NCBI GenBank assembly: GCA_023957245.1
Contig: JAMLHJ010000013.1
Coordinates: 35,663 to 99,662, forward strand
Direction of reading: 5' to 3'
Source of the DNA: Chitinophagales bacterium
GTDB taxonomy: Bacteria > Bacteroidota > Bacteroidia > Chitinophagales > JADIYW01
Length of the DNA: 64,000 bases
In this document: piece after piece, positions 8,853-17,671 of the stretch
How positions within the stretch are numbered: the stretch's first letter is position 1
Layout of the letters: every line of letters starts with the position of its first letter
The notes under the pieces: model-generated
Seen by the model: only the letters and a program-made list of their open reading frames with translations
Database searches by the model: none
Told to the model about the DNA's origin: nothing
Position numbers and translations under genes: made by a program

Positions 8853-9596
8853 TTACCTTTTTTCTGTCACACCAATCATGACTCCAAAATTTCCGTCTGT
8901 TTGTGTCCATTTTTTCTCAGGCAGATAAGTCCTTGATACAAAGCCATCTAGAAATAATGCATTTTGACATCCAAGATTTTGAAAATATTTAGCAAAATCG
9001 TAAAAGTTGATATTCTTTTTTGACATTGCAAATACCACTTTATTATTGGGTAAAATACCTACTCCATTTCTAATATTTAGATTAGAGGAGCTTTCTTTAA
9101 ATGCAGGATGAATTTGACCATCAATCACAAGCATTGGTCCTGATTGGGTGGCGTATTTAATATTCCCGTTGTTTTTGAAATCTTCTGTTTTGACTACAAA
9201 AGGAATATTGTCTGTCGTGATATAAAAAATTCCATTGGGTTTCAAATAAAAGTTCCCATTAGCTGATGCTCTATTTATTTGTTTCAGAATTTTACCATTT
9301 TCAATATAAAGACCCAAAGGAGTATTGTCTTGCATATACATTCCTGCATTCATTGCAAAGGTCAAAGTCTTATTTTTGCTTTCGATAAATGCTTTCAAAT
9401 TGGTAATATTTTTTAAAATATTGCCATTGTCATCTTTCCAATAGAGTTGTAAATCTTGAGTTTTAGGCTCAACAGTATATGATAAAATACTTTCATAACC
9501 TGCATTTTTTGAAGCTGTGAAAACAACAACTCCTGCTATCAACAGAAGGGAAAGACACAATGCTATTATTGTTTTATTTTGTTTTAATATTGCCAT
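8853..9596 (-). CDS. Phosphodiester glycosidase (NAGPA) domain protein, membrane-anchored
   Basis: A 247-residue protein with one N-terminal membrane segment (about residues 9-28), so the domain faces the periplasm. The remainder matches the NAGPA/DUF2233 phosphodiester glycosidase fold: FAMNAGMY near residue 80, a PLGLYIENG segment, a SGPMLVIDG strand, RNGVGI, and LFLDGFVSR near the end. Relatives remove sugar phosphodiester caps, but the substrate here is unknown. It lies 26 bases downstream of uvrC on the same strand and may be the last gene of the PorW-PBP-UvrC transcript. Confidence 0.8.
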   Translation of the reverse strand: MAILKQNKTIIALCLSLLLIAGVVVFTASKNAGYESILSYTVEPKTQDLQLYWKDDNGNILKNITNLKAFIESKNKTLTFAMNAGMYMQDNTPLGLYIENGKILKQINRASANGNFYLKPNGIFYITTDNIPFVVKTEDFKNNGNIKYATQSGPMLVIDGQIHPAFKESSSNLNIRNGVGILPNNKVVFAMSKKNINFYDFAKYFQNLGCQNALFLDGFVSRTYLPEKKWTQTDGNFGVMIGVTEKR

Positions 9597-9622
9597 TAAT
9601 CGGGAGATAGAGATTGGTAAAT

Positions 9623-11431
9623 TTATTGCGTTTCCTTGGAAAAGTAATCCAATAAAAGTTTTGCTTTTGATTTGCCTATCAATTTTTCAAGGTCAGAGGA
9701 TTCTGTTTCTCTAATTTTTTTAATTGAGCCTAATTTTTTTAAAAGCAATTCTGCTGTTTTAGGACCTATACCTGGAATGTCTGTCAAACTGGTTTTGATG
9801 GTTCCACGTGAACGTTGGTCTCTATGAAAAGTGATTGCAAAGCGATGCACTTCGTCTCTGATATGCTGAATAACTTTTAACGTTTCAGATTTTTTACTCA
9901 GATGTAGTGGATAGCTATCTCCAGGAAAATATAGTTCTTCTAATTTTTCTGCAATAGCAATTACATTAACTTTTGATGCTATGCCCAACTCTTCTAAGCT
10001 CTCAATAGCTTTACTCAACTGACCTTTGCCTCCATCAATAACTATCAACTGAGGTAAATCTCTATTTTCTTCTAAAACTCGTTTATATCTTCTATAAATA
10101 ATTTCTTTCATAGAGTCGAAGTCATTGGGACCTTCAACCGTTTTGATATTGAAATGTCTATATTCAGAGCGGCTAGGCTTAGTGTTTTTAAAAACTGTCA
10201 TAGCTGCAACAGGGAATGCTCCTTGTATATTGGAATTGTCAAAGCATTCTATGTGATATGGAAGAACCTTCATGCGGAGATCTTCTTTCATAATCAACAA
10301 TATCCTTTCTTCATTGGGGATGGAGACATTTTTTTTGATCTCATTTTTTTTGATGAACAAAGCATTTTTATGAGCTAAATCCAACAATTTTTTCTTATCT
10401 CCTATCTTAGGGATAGCATATAAATAATCTTCCAGACCATTGTCTTCATTCAATTCAAATGGAAGGATTAATGGGTCTTTGTTTTCTAGTTGTGGAATTG
10501 TGTCAATGATAGCATGTTCCAAAAGATATTCTTTTGACTCATCTAATTTTCTTGTTAAGATGACATTTTTGGCTTTAACGACTGTACCGTCATAAACATA
10601 TAAATAATTGATGTATGCCTTTTTCTCATCGTCATGATACCCAAATACATGAAAATTTCCCAATCCGGGATGTACTATATGATTTCTATCCATATAGTCT
10701 TTCAGAAAGAGCATTTTATTTTTCCATTTTTCTGCTTCTTCAAATTGAAGATTTTGAGCAGCTTCTTCCATCCTTTCCTTCAACACTTGTCTGATAGTGG
10801 ACAATTTTCCTTTCAGAATAGCACGTATTTCTTCAATATTTTTTAAATATTCTTCTTCTGTCTGTCGCCCTTCGCAAGGACCCAAACAGTTGCCGATATG
10901 AAACTCTAGGCAAACTCTAAATTTCTTTGCCTGTATGTTTTTAGGAGAGAGATTGAGATCACAGCTTCTGATAGGATAAATCTGTTTGATGAGATCCATC
11001 AGTGCTCGGACATAATGCAAAGAGGTATATGGCCCATAATATTCGGAGCCATCTTTGATATATTGACGAGTGAAAAATACTTTTGGAAAATGTTCATTAG
11101 TGATTTTGATAAAAGGATAGCTCTTATCATCTTTCAATGCAATATTATATTTAGGTTGATACTGTTTAATAAGGGCATTTTCTAATAAAAGCGCATCTCT
11201 TTCAGTATTGACAACATTGTGTTGGATATCAGCAATTTTTTTGACTAATAACCTAGTTTTTGCAGATTGTTGTTGGTCTCTGTTAAAATAACTAGCAACT
11301 CTTTTTTTTAGATTTTTTGCTTTCCCGATATACAATAGTTTCCCTTCTTTATCATAGTATCGATAAACACCAGGCATTTCGGGGAGCGCATTGACTACGT
11401 CCGCTATTTTAGGGAGTAGTTTTTCTTCCAT
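9623..11431 (-). CDS. uvrC: Excinuclease ABC subunit UvrC
   Basis: A 602-residue protein, close to the ~610 usual for UvrC. Domains in order: GIY-YIG nuclease at residues ~15-95 (MPGVYRYYD, LLYIGKAKNLKKRV), a UVR motif around 205-240 (LQFEEAEKWKNKM), an RNase H-like nuclease (FDNSNIQGAFPVAAM, EGPNDFDSM) and a C-terminal helix-hairpin-helix (IPGIGPKTAELLLKKLGS). It makes the dual incision in nucleotide excision repair with UvrAB. The gene lies 5 bases downstream of the PBP gene, which suggests one transcript. Confidence 0.97.
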   Translation of the reverse strand: MEEKLLPKIADVVNALPEMPGVYRYYDKEGKLLYIGKAKNLKKRVASYFNRDQQQSAKTRLLVKKIADIQHNVVNTERDALLLENALIKQYQPKYNIALKDDKSYPFIKITNEHFPKVFFTRQYIKDGSEYYGPYTSLHYVRALMDLIKQIYPIRSCDLNLSPKNIQAKKFRVCLEFHIGNCLGPCEGRQTEEEYLKNIEEIRAILKGKLSTIRQVLKERMEEAAQNLQFEEAEKWKNKMLFLKDYMDRNHIVHPGLGNFHVFGYHDDEKKAYINYLYVYDGTVVKAKNVILTRKLDESKEYLLEHAIIDTIPQLENKDPLILPFELNEDNGLEDYLYAIPKIGDKKKLLDLAHKNALFIKKNEIKKNVSIPNEERILLIMKEDLRMKVLPYHIECFDNSNIQGAFPVAAMTVFKNTKPSRSEYRHFNIKTVEGPNDFDSMKEIIYRRYKRVLEENRDLPQLIVIDGGKGQLSKAIESLEELGIASKVNVIAIAEKLEELYFPGDSYPLHLSKKSETLKVIQHIRDEVHRFAITFHRDQRSRGTIKTSLTDIPGIGPKTAELLLKKLGSIKKIRETESSDLEKLIGKSKAKLLLDYFSKETQ

Positions 11432-11436
11432 TTTCT

Positions 11437-13638
11437 TTAAAATTGACTTTCCAAACTCATTTCTTCAAGGGGAGCAAATCCCTCATAAAAGTTTTCTGAA
11501 TCATCCTGACACACGTTTTGAATCAATGTAGTATCTGAAGGGGTAAAAAATTTAGCTTGTTCTATATCTTTAAATTTGGGGTCTTTCACAACTTTTTGGA
11601 AAAAATTGCCCCAGATAGGTAATGCCGCAGATGCACCCTGCCCTAGATAAGTGGTCCTAAATCGTAAGAATTGTTCATCATTTCCGACCCACACTCCTGC
11701 TACTAATTTAGGAGTATAGCCCATGAACCATGCATCAACGTTTTTATTGGTTGTTCCTGTTTTACCAGCCATTTGCAATTCACCCATATTATAATTTCTC
11801 TTCAATCTGTTGCCTGTTCCTCCTGGTTCAATAACACCTTGCATCAAATTAATCATTTTATAGGCAGTATTACTTCCAAATGCCTCTATTCGTTTAGAAA
11901 TAAATAATTTGATGACGTTCCCGTTTTTATCTTCAATACGAGTCAGCATGATAGGTTCAGAACGAACACCTCCAGATGGGAAGCAACTATAAGCTGTCAC
12001 CATTTCATATAGAGAAATATCTCCAGCCCCTAAGGCAATAGCTGGATAAGCAGGAAGTTTGGTCTGGATACCCATTCTCTCTCCCATTTCCACCATCGCT
12101 GCAGCACCTAATTGCTGTACCAAATATGCAGCGCAACCATTATCTGAGGTGGCTAAACATTTTTTCAAAGATTTATATCCTCCTGAACCAGACACTGTCC
12201 AATCACCAATTGTCACTGTTCCTGCTGGTACAGAAATACACGGAGACCATCCATTATCCACTGCAAGCGTATAAAGAACTGGTTTATAGGTAGAACCTAC
12301 TTGTCTTTTAGTATTGATATTAACGTGGTCAAATTTGAAATATTTAAAGTTGATTCCTCCTACCCATGCTTTGATATTTCCATTTTCTGGATCCATTGCC
12401 ATAAATCCTGTTTGTAAGAAAAGCATGTGGTATTTTATTGAATCCAAAGGTGTCATCACAGTATCTATCTCGCCTTTCCAAGAAAACACTTTCATCTTGG
12501 TTTTGGTATTGAAGATTTTTTCTATTTCGCTTTTTTCAACATCTGCATCTACCAATTTTCGATATCTTTCAGAATTGACTTTAGCATGTTGAAGTCTATC
12601 TTTCCCTAATCCTTCTTCAAAAACTTTTGTTCCTCTATACTGATCTCTAAATAGTTTTTGATAAGAAGAGAGATGTTCTTTGACAGACTCCTCGGCATAT
12701 TGTTGTAGCCTTGAATCTATAGTGGTGTAAATTTTCAGACCATCTTTATACAGATTATATGTTGAACCATCTTGTTTGGGATTGTTTTTAAAGAAGGCTT
12801 TAAGTTCTTGTGCTAATACATCTCTGAAATAAGGAGCCAATCCTTCCAAATGGTTGATAGGTTTAAAATCTAGAACTATATCTTTTGCGCTGAGTTCTTT
12901 GTATTGATTGGGTGTCAAATATTTGTTTTTGACCATCTGGTTGAGCACCACATTCCTACGAGCTTTAGAATCATTGGGGTTTCCTTTAGGATTATATGCA
13001 CTAGGAGCTTTGAGCATACCTACCAATACGGCTGACTCTTCAATTTTTAAATCTTTAGGGTTTTTATTAAAATATACATGAGCAGCACTATGAATACCTA
13101 CCGCATGATTGACAAAGTCAACGGTATTGAAATACATGGCGATAATCTCTTCTTTAGTATATCTTTTTTCCAATTGAATAGCGATGACATATTCTTGTGC
13201 TTTTTCAATAATACGCTTGAAAATATTTTTTCTCCCTGTATTATTAAACATGTTTTTTGCCAATTGCTGGGTAATTGTACTTCCTCCTCCTTCTTTCCCT
13301 AATAAGAGAACAGCTCTTAGTGTTGCTTTAATATCTATTCCAGAATGGTTGAAAAATCTTTCATCTTCAGTAGAGATTAATGCTTGTACAAGATTTTCTG
13401 GGAGGTCTTTAAACTCAATATTTGTTCTGTTGTCGATAAAATATTTTCCTAATAGCACTCCATCGGCAGTATAGATTTCTGATGCTAAATTAGATTTTGG
13501 ATTTTCCAATTCTTGAATATCAGGCAGACTTCCAAAAAAGCCACAACCAGTGAGAAGAAAGAAGGTAAAGACAAATAATACGCCCATACCATAAGCCTTC
13601 AAGAGAAGGAAAGTTTTATTTTTAAATAGATTGTTCAT
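11437..13638 (-). CDS. Class A penicillin-binding protein (PBP1A-like)
   Basis: A 733-residue bifunctional peptidoglycan synthase. An N-terminal hydrophobic segment (residues ~10-32) is followed by the GT51 glycosyltransferase domain (STEDERFFNHSGID with the catalytic Glu, GGSTITQQLAKN) and by the transpeptidase domain with nucleophile motif STYK, an SDN motif and KTGT. The start is the ATG at 13638, inside the TGA of the upstream PorW-like gene (TGATG); an alternative TTG one codon earlier is unlikely. The membrane segment ends LLTGCGFFG, which resembles a lipobox, but PBP1A relatives have a similar non-lipoprotein segment. The coupling ties cell-wall synthesis to a T9SS gene. Confidence 0.93.
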   Translation of the reverse strand: MNNLFKNKTFLLLKAYGMGVLFVFTFFLLTGCGFFGSLPDIQELENPKSNLASEIYTADGVLLGKYFIDNRTNIEFKDLPENLVQALISTEDERFFNHSGIDIKATLRAVLLLGKEGGGSTITQQLAKNMFNNTGRKNIFKRIIEKAQEYVIAIQLEKRYTKEEIIAMYFNTVDFVNHAVGIHSAAHVYFNKNPKDLKIEESAVLVGMLKAPSAYNPKGNPNDSKARRNVVLNQMVKNKYLTPNQYKELSAKDIVLDFKPINHLEGLAPYFRDVLAQELKAFFKNNPKQDGSTYNLYKDGLKIYTTIDSRLQQYAEESVKEHLSSYQKLFRDQYRGTKVFEEGLGKDRLQHAKVNSERYRKLVDADVEKSEIEKIFNTKTKMKVFSWKGEIDTVMTPLDSIKYHMLFLQTGFMAMDPENGNIKAWVGGINFKYFKFDHVNINTKRQVGSTYKPVLYTLAVDNGWSPCISVPAGTVTIGDWTVSGSGGYKSLKKCLATSDNGCAAYLVQQLGAAAMVEMGERMGIQTKLPAYPAIALGAGDISLYEMVTAYSCFPSGGVRSEPIMLTRIEDKNGNVIKLFISKRIEAFGSNTAYKMINLMQGVIEPGGTGNRLKRNYNMGELQMAGKTGTTNKNVDAWFMGYTPKLVAGVWVGNDEQFLRFRTTYLGQGASAALPIWGNFFQKVVKDPKFKDIEQAKFFTPSDTTLIQNVCQDDSENFYEGFAPLEEMSLESQF

Positions 13639-16600
13639 CAATAATTTTCTTGATAAAATAGTTTATACTCGTCCAATTTTTTCTCGGTAAATAATTCCTT
13701 GAAATTATCTTGCGAAATTAGTAGTATTTCTGCGTTAATGAGGGCTTCTCTGATAGTTAAATTTTTTGAATTCTTGAGAATGCCCACTCCTTTACGAGCA
13801 TCTTCAATATTGCTAAATCTTTTTACTAATAAAAGAGCAGTTTTGGCATCTAAATATGAGTTGCTTCCACGTATGCGTTGATTAGGAAAATCTTTTTCCA
13901 ATTCTTCATTTATAGCTTCGACTAATTGGGTATTGTTTTGTTTCCTATCGTCTAATATGATGAGAACAAAGTGAAACCCATCTGCAAATTTGAATAATCC
14001 TTTTTGAGTTGGCTCAGTTGTCGTATTTTCTTTACCTGCCAATTCTTTATGATGTTCCAGCAATGTTTTGAGATATAAAGTAGCTTGTTCCGCTTCTGTT
14101 GTTTTGGGATAGGTAGTAATAATATTTTGTAAGGCAGATTTATACTCTTCCCACTGCCCTAATTTACCTAATGAAATGGCTGCTAAAAATTCAACCTTTC
14201 TAATGAGATTTTTTTCAGTAGCATATTTTTCAAAGAAGAATAGTTTTTTCTCCAAGAGGGCAGCATATTGACCTTCTAAATACAATTGATATAAATCATT
14301 ATAATAATCTTCTGCTTGTGAAATATTTTTTTCTTCTTTTCTGACATATTTTATCTCTCTGTTCTTCAATACTTTCTGGCTGAGTTCATGCTCTGGGTAA
14401 TTTTGAAGTAAGCTATCTGTCGTTTTTTGAGCCATCTCCATCAAATTCATTTCTGAATAAATTAAGATTTTAGTGTAATAGGCTTCTGGAACGAGAGTGT
14501 TTTTGGGATATCTACTAATAAGACTATCGAGGTATAAGATAGCCGCAGGATAGTTTTTGAGTTCGTGAAAGAATAATTTTCCTCTGACAAGATAAGATTT
14601 GGCAATAATCTCATTGGACTGTTCCAATTCTTCTTTTGTAGAAGGGATTTTTAAAGGAGCATTGGGTGTCGTTTGAGTAATAGTATCTAAGGCTTTTTGT
14701 TTCATTTCGTCAGTGAATCCAACGTAACTAAGCATGATAGCTTCTCCTCTACGCCAATTATTGACATAAGGTCGTTCTCCCCAAACTTGTTTGAACTCAT
14801 TGAAACCTTTGGAGCGCATATCAACATTGTAAAAATACCATTGGCCTTTGGTGGTAAATTGATCTTGAGATAAATTAAAATTAGAAGAGCTTCCTATCCC
14901 TTCTGATGAGAAGGCTGCATTGTCTGCATTTTTTGCTGCTTCTTTTCTTTTTAGTTTTTTCTCGGTTTTGTTCTGTGCTTTTACAAATATGGCAAGGTCT
15001 TCTTTAGACAATGTAGATAGATAAATCAATGAATCTTGTTGATAAGCCAAACCTTGCTGTTCCACGATATCTTTAAGTGTTTTAACAGTTGAGCTAAGCT
15101 CCTTTTTCAAAACAGAGTCTTTCTGAATTTTGATTTGGGCACTATCATAAAACACATAAGCATCTTTGAACAGATATCGTTCGTAGGCAATATCTCCCAA
15201 TTTTGCCAATGCTTTCCCTTTTTGGTCAGGTGAGCTAAAATTGTATGTCAATGCCTTTTTCAGTTGTTCGTTTGCTTTAGCCGTATCTGTTTGTAATAAA
15301 GATATTCCTGCAAGCGTATATAAAGCTTTGTCTCCAACGATTTTGCTTTTTGAATATTTATTTAGCCCTTTGATGATTTCCAAGGAATCTTGATTTCCTA
15401 CTAATTGTTGACGAGTAAAATCATTCATTTTTTCTAAAGCATTGTAGCTAATGACTTCATCTTTCCCTTTTTCGTAGATAGATTTATAGATATCATAAGC
15501 TCGTTGTGGATTTTCTTGGGCAGATAATTGAGCTAAAAGATAATTGTAGTAATTTTTCTCTTTTTTCTTCTTGATATAAGGGATAGCTTCTTCGAGAGCA
15601 TCGGCTGCAAATTTGATTTGTCCTTTATTATAGAAATAGTACGATTTGACAATTAGGACATCTTTTCTTTGCTTTTTTCTGAGTTTGGTCAATGTTTTTG
15701 AATACTCAACGATACTTTCAGCATCAGAAAAATTTTGTTGTTTAATGAGTGTCTTGGTCATCCAAACTAATGCATCTGGGCGGCTTTGCAAGTGCTTGAT
15801 TTTTTCCCAGAGTGTGAGTTTGTCAATATTTTCCTTTTGTTTTTGTGTCAAAGTATCTTCAACATTTCCAGCTTCTAGTTTTTCTTTGGTATATAATAAA
15901 GATTTGACTTTTTTGTCTGCTTGATTAGCAGCAGATTGACTTCCTGAGTTTTTACCTCCAACTTCAATAGATACACCTTCGGAAATTTTATCGAGAATAT
16001 CAGAAGCAGATTTCTTCTTCTTAGTAGAAGAAGGCTTGGAAGAAGTTGTTTTTGATGGAGTTGATTTTGTTGCAGAAGGAGCAGGAGCTTTATAAGTTCC
16101 CTTTGCCTTTTGCTTCAACATTTTCTCCTTTGCCTTTATTTTTCTTTTGAGTTCTTTTTCTTTCGCCTTAGCTACAGCCTCCATTTTCTTTTTCTTGTCC
16201 TCAGCAGATTTGGCTATCTCGTTGCTTTTCTCTTTTTTTTGCTTTTCTAATTCTTTTTTCTTGCTATTAGCGATTTTAGTCAGCTCTTTTTGCCTTGCGA
16301 CTTTGGCTTTCAAAATTGATTTTTGGGAAATAGCCGCTTTCTTATTGTTAAATTTTCCTCGTAATGCAGTAGAAACATATTGAAAATCAACAAGAGCACT
16401 GTCCATATTGCCTTTCAGAAAATAGGCTTTCCCCAATAAGGTATAACAATCATCTTTCCATCGAGTATAATCATGTCGCTGAAGGGTTACTCCTGTTTTG
16501 ACAATGATTTTTTGCAAAAGGGCATCATTCCCTGAAAGAGATGGAGGGACATCATGAAAGTAAAAAGGTAATGTATCTTGATAATTGATGATAGCGTTGC

Positions 16601-16820
16601 GCTCATGCTCTTTCAGCATTTCGTCATATATCCGTTTAGCATTGAAATAATAATTATTTCTAGTATTAACATCTCCCCACGCTTTTTTAAGAATGCTGAC
16701 ATCTTTTTTCTTGCTTGGTTTTTTAGATGACTGTGCTAGTGTATGATTCCAATTGAAAAAGGAAAAATACATAGCAATAATTATATACCCTATTTTATAC
16801 CACTTTTGGTGGAACATCAT
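13638..16820 (-). CDS. porW: PorW/SprE-like TPR protein (type IX secretion/gliding)
   Basis: A 1060-residue exported protein. The signal peptide ends near LAQ (residue ~30) with no lipobox cysteine. The segment WGDVNTRNNYYFNAKRIYDE followed by an LPFYFHD-like stretch resembles the start of PorW/SprE proteins, and the central 600 residues are TPR-like helices. The final ~110 residues (FHFVLIILDD... LLLVKRFSN...DARKG) resemble the C-terminal domain typical of this group. PorW/SprE links T9SS components in the periplasm. Two oddities: PorW is normally a lipoprotein, and residues ~180-300 form a Lys/Glu/Ala- and Ser/Thr-rich insertion between TPRs. It heads an apparent PorW-PBP-UvrC-glycosidase operon. 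Confidence 0.72.
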   Translation of the reverse strand: MMFHQKWYKIGYIIIAMYFSFFNWNHTLAQSSKKPSKKKDVSILKKAWGDVNTRNNYYFNAKRIYDEMLKEHERNAIINYQDTLPFYFHDVPPSLSGNDALLQKIIVKTGVTLQRHDYTRWKDDCYTLLGKAYFLKGNMDSALVDFQYVSTALRGKFNNKKAAISQKSILKAKVARQKELTKIANSKKKELEKQKKEKSNEIAKSAEDKKKKMEAVAKAKEKELKRKIKAKEKMLKQKAKGTYKAPAPSATKSTPSKTTSSKPSSTKKKKSASDILDKISEGVSIEVGGKNSGSQSAANQADKKVKSLLYTKEKLEAGNVEDTLTQKQKENIDKLTLWEKIKHLQSRPDALVWMTKTLIKQQNFSDAESIVEYSKTLTKLRKKQRKDVLIVKSYYFYNKGQIKFAADALEEAIPYIKKKKEKNYYNYLLAQLSAQENPQRAYDIYKSIYEKGKDEVISYNALEKMNDFTRQQLVGNQDSLEIIKGLNKYSKSKIVGDKALYTLAGISLLQTDTAKANEQLKKALTYNFSSPDQKGKALAKLGDIAYERYLFKDAYVFYDSAQIKIQKDSVLKKELSSTVKTLKDIVEQQGLAYQQDSLIYLSTLSKEDLAIFVKAQNKTEKKLKRKEAAKNADNAAFSSEGIGSSSNFNLSQDQFTTKGQWYFYNVDMRSKGFNEFKQVWGERPYVNNWRRGEAIMLSYVGFTDEMKQKALDTITQTTPNAPLKIPSTKEELEQSNEIIAKSYLVRGKLFFHELKNYPAAILYLDSLISRYPKNTLVPEAYYTKILIYSEMNLMEMAQKTTDSLLQNYPEHELSQKVLKNREIKYVRKEEKNISQAEDYYNDLYQLYLEGQYAALLEKKLFFFEKYATEKNLIRKVEFLAAISLGKLGQWEEYKSALQNIITTYPKTTEAEQATLYLKTLLEHHKELAGKENTTTEPTQKGLFKFADGFHFVLIILDDRKQNNTQLVEAINEELEKDFPNQRIRGSNSYLDAKTALLLVKRFSNIEDARKGVGILKNSKNLTIREALINAEILLISQDNFKELFTEKKLDEYKLFYQENY

Positions 16821-16968
16821 TCTAAAATTCTCTTAATGAAACGCAATTTCTCAATTTTATTTCATTTTTTCATTTATCCATCTAATTAACTCTTCAAAAC
16901 TTAGAGATAATAAAAAGAAATTATATTGAATAGGTGAGGAATAGTTAATCTGACTTGATAATCTTTAG

Positions 16969-16976
16969 TATTTTTG
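16969..16976 (+). promoter_or_regulatory. -7 promoter element 5 bases before the atpZ-like start
   Basis: TATTTTTG matches TAnnTTTG exactly. Five bases (TGCTG) separate it from the ATG at 16982, which puts the expected transcription start at or within two bases of the start codon. Confidence 0.5.
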
Positions 16977-16981
16977 TGCTG

Positions 16982-17191
16982 ATGTCAATTCAAAATAAAA
17001 AAAATCAATTTCAAACATGGGTGAGGTATTCTGCTATTGGTACTGAAATGGCAGCGGCTGTGTTTTTTGGTGGTTTTGGTGGGTACAAAATTGACCAATG
17101 GATGCAGAACGAAACACCATGGGCAACAATAGTCTTATTATTTGTAGGGTTGTCAGCAGCATTTTATTTAGTTTATAAACAATTGAAGTGA
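16982..17191 (+). CDS. atpZ: AtpZ/AtpI family small membrane protein
   Basis: A 69-residue protein starting MSIQNKKNQF. I chose the ATG at 16982 over an upstream in-frame start because it fits both the family and the promoter spacing. It has two membrane segments: TEMAAAVFFGGFGGYKIDQWM, with the conserved G..G..D pattern of AtpZ/AtpI, and a second helix ending FYLVYKQLK. Relatives sit at the head of F0F1 ATP synthase operons and assist c-ring assembly or Mg2+ handling. No other ATP synthase gene follows; only one more small membrane gene lies before pheS. The stop overlaps the GTG of the next gene. Confidence 0.78.
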   Translation: MSIQNKKNQFQTWVRYSAIGTEMAAAVFFGGFGGYKIDQWMQNETPWATIVLLFVGLSAAFYLVYKQLK

Positions 17192-17583
17192 AAAATATTC
17201 ATCAAAAATATCTCTACACCTCTCTAAGTGCATGGTTATTAGTTACATCTACAGGGTGGATTGCTTCTTATTTTTTAGATACAGCCATTCGATTTTTTGT
17301 AATATGGCTAGGCATCATCTCTCTTGTAGCGATAGTAGCATTATGGCGTAATTCAACAAGTAAAAATTCGCAGTCTATCCAGTCAGCAATGTTTACTTTG
17401 GTGATTATCTCTCTAAAAATGTTTGCCAGTGGAGGTGTATTTATTTATTACTTCTATTTCAATAAAGAAAAAATATTTATTCCTTTAGTGTCAGGGTTTT
17501 TGTTGATTGTAGGATATACCATTATTGAGACGATATTGGGATTCAAATTATCCAAATTATCCAAATTATCAAAGGAGGCATAA
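17188..17583 (+). CDS. Small four-helix membrane protein, unknown function
   Basis: A 131-residue protein with about four hydrophobic segments and no recognised motif. It starts with a GTG that overlaps the stop of the AtpZ-like gene (GTGA), so translation is probably coupled. A membrane protein of this size often sits between atpZ and atpB in Bacteroidota ATP synthase operons, so it may be the AtpI-like second gene, though the similarity is only in size and topology. Its last codons are a 9-bp tandem repeat giving KLSKLSKLSK. Confidence 0.6.
   Translation: MKNIHQKYLYTSLSAWLLVTSTGWIASYFLDTAIRFFVIWLGIISLVAIVALWRNSTSKNSQSIQSAMFTLVIISLKMFASGGVFIYYFYFNKEKIFIPLVSGFLLIVGYTIIETILGFKLSKLSKLSKEA
17545..17571 (+). 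repeat. Three tandem 9-bp repeats at a gene's 3' end
   Basis: AAATTATCC is repeated three times (the last unit ends CA), in frame, and encodes three KLS units at the C-terminus of the small membrane protein. Gain or loss of a unit would keep the frame. Confidence 0.7.
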
Positions 17584-17658
17584 AAGCCATAAAATTGCAA
17601 TTTTTGAATTCTTTATGCTATAAAAGTAATTAGAATAAAGGTTTTACATTTTGTTTCA

Positions 17659-17666
17659 TAATTTTG
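17659..17666 (+). promoter_or_regulatory. -7 promoter element 5 bases before the pheS start
   Basis: TAATTTTG fits TAnnTTTG and is separated by TAGCT from the ATG at 17672, the same spacing as at atpZ. No -33 TTG is seen at the usual distance. Confidence 0.5.
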
Positions 17667-17671
17667 TAGCT

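Noticed and set aside
9801..9813. GTTCCACGTGAAC in uvrC as a parS site
   Set aside because: One base is missing from the right arm, so the 16-bp symmetry is broken; probably chance around a CACGTG core.
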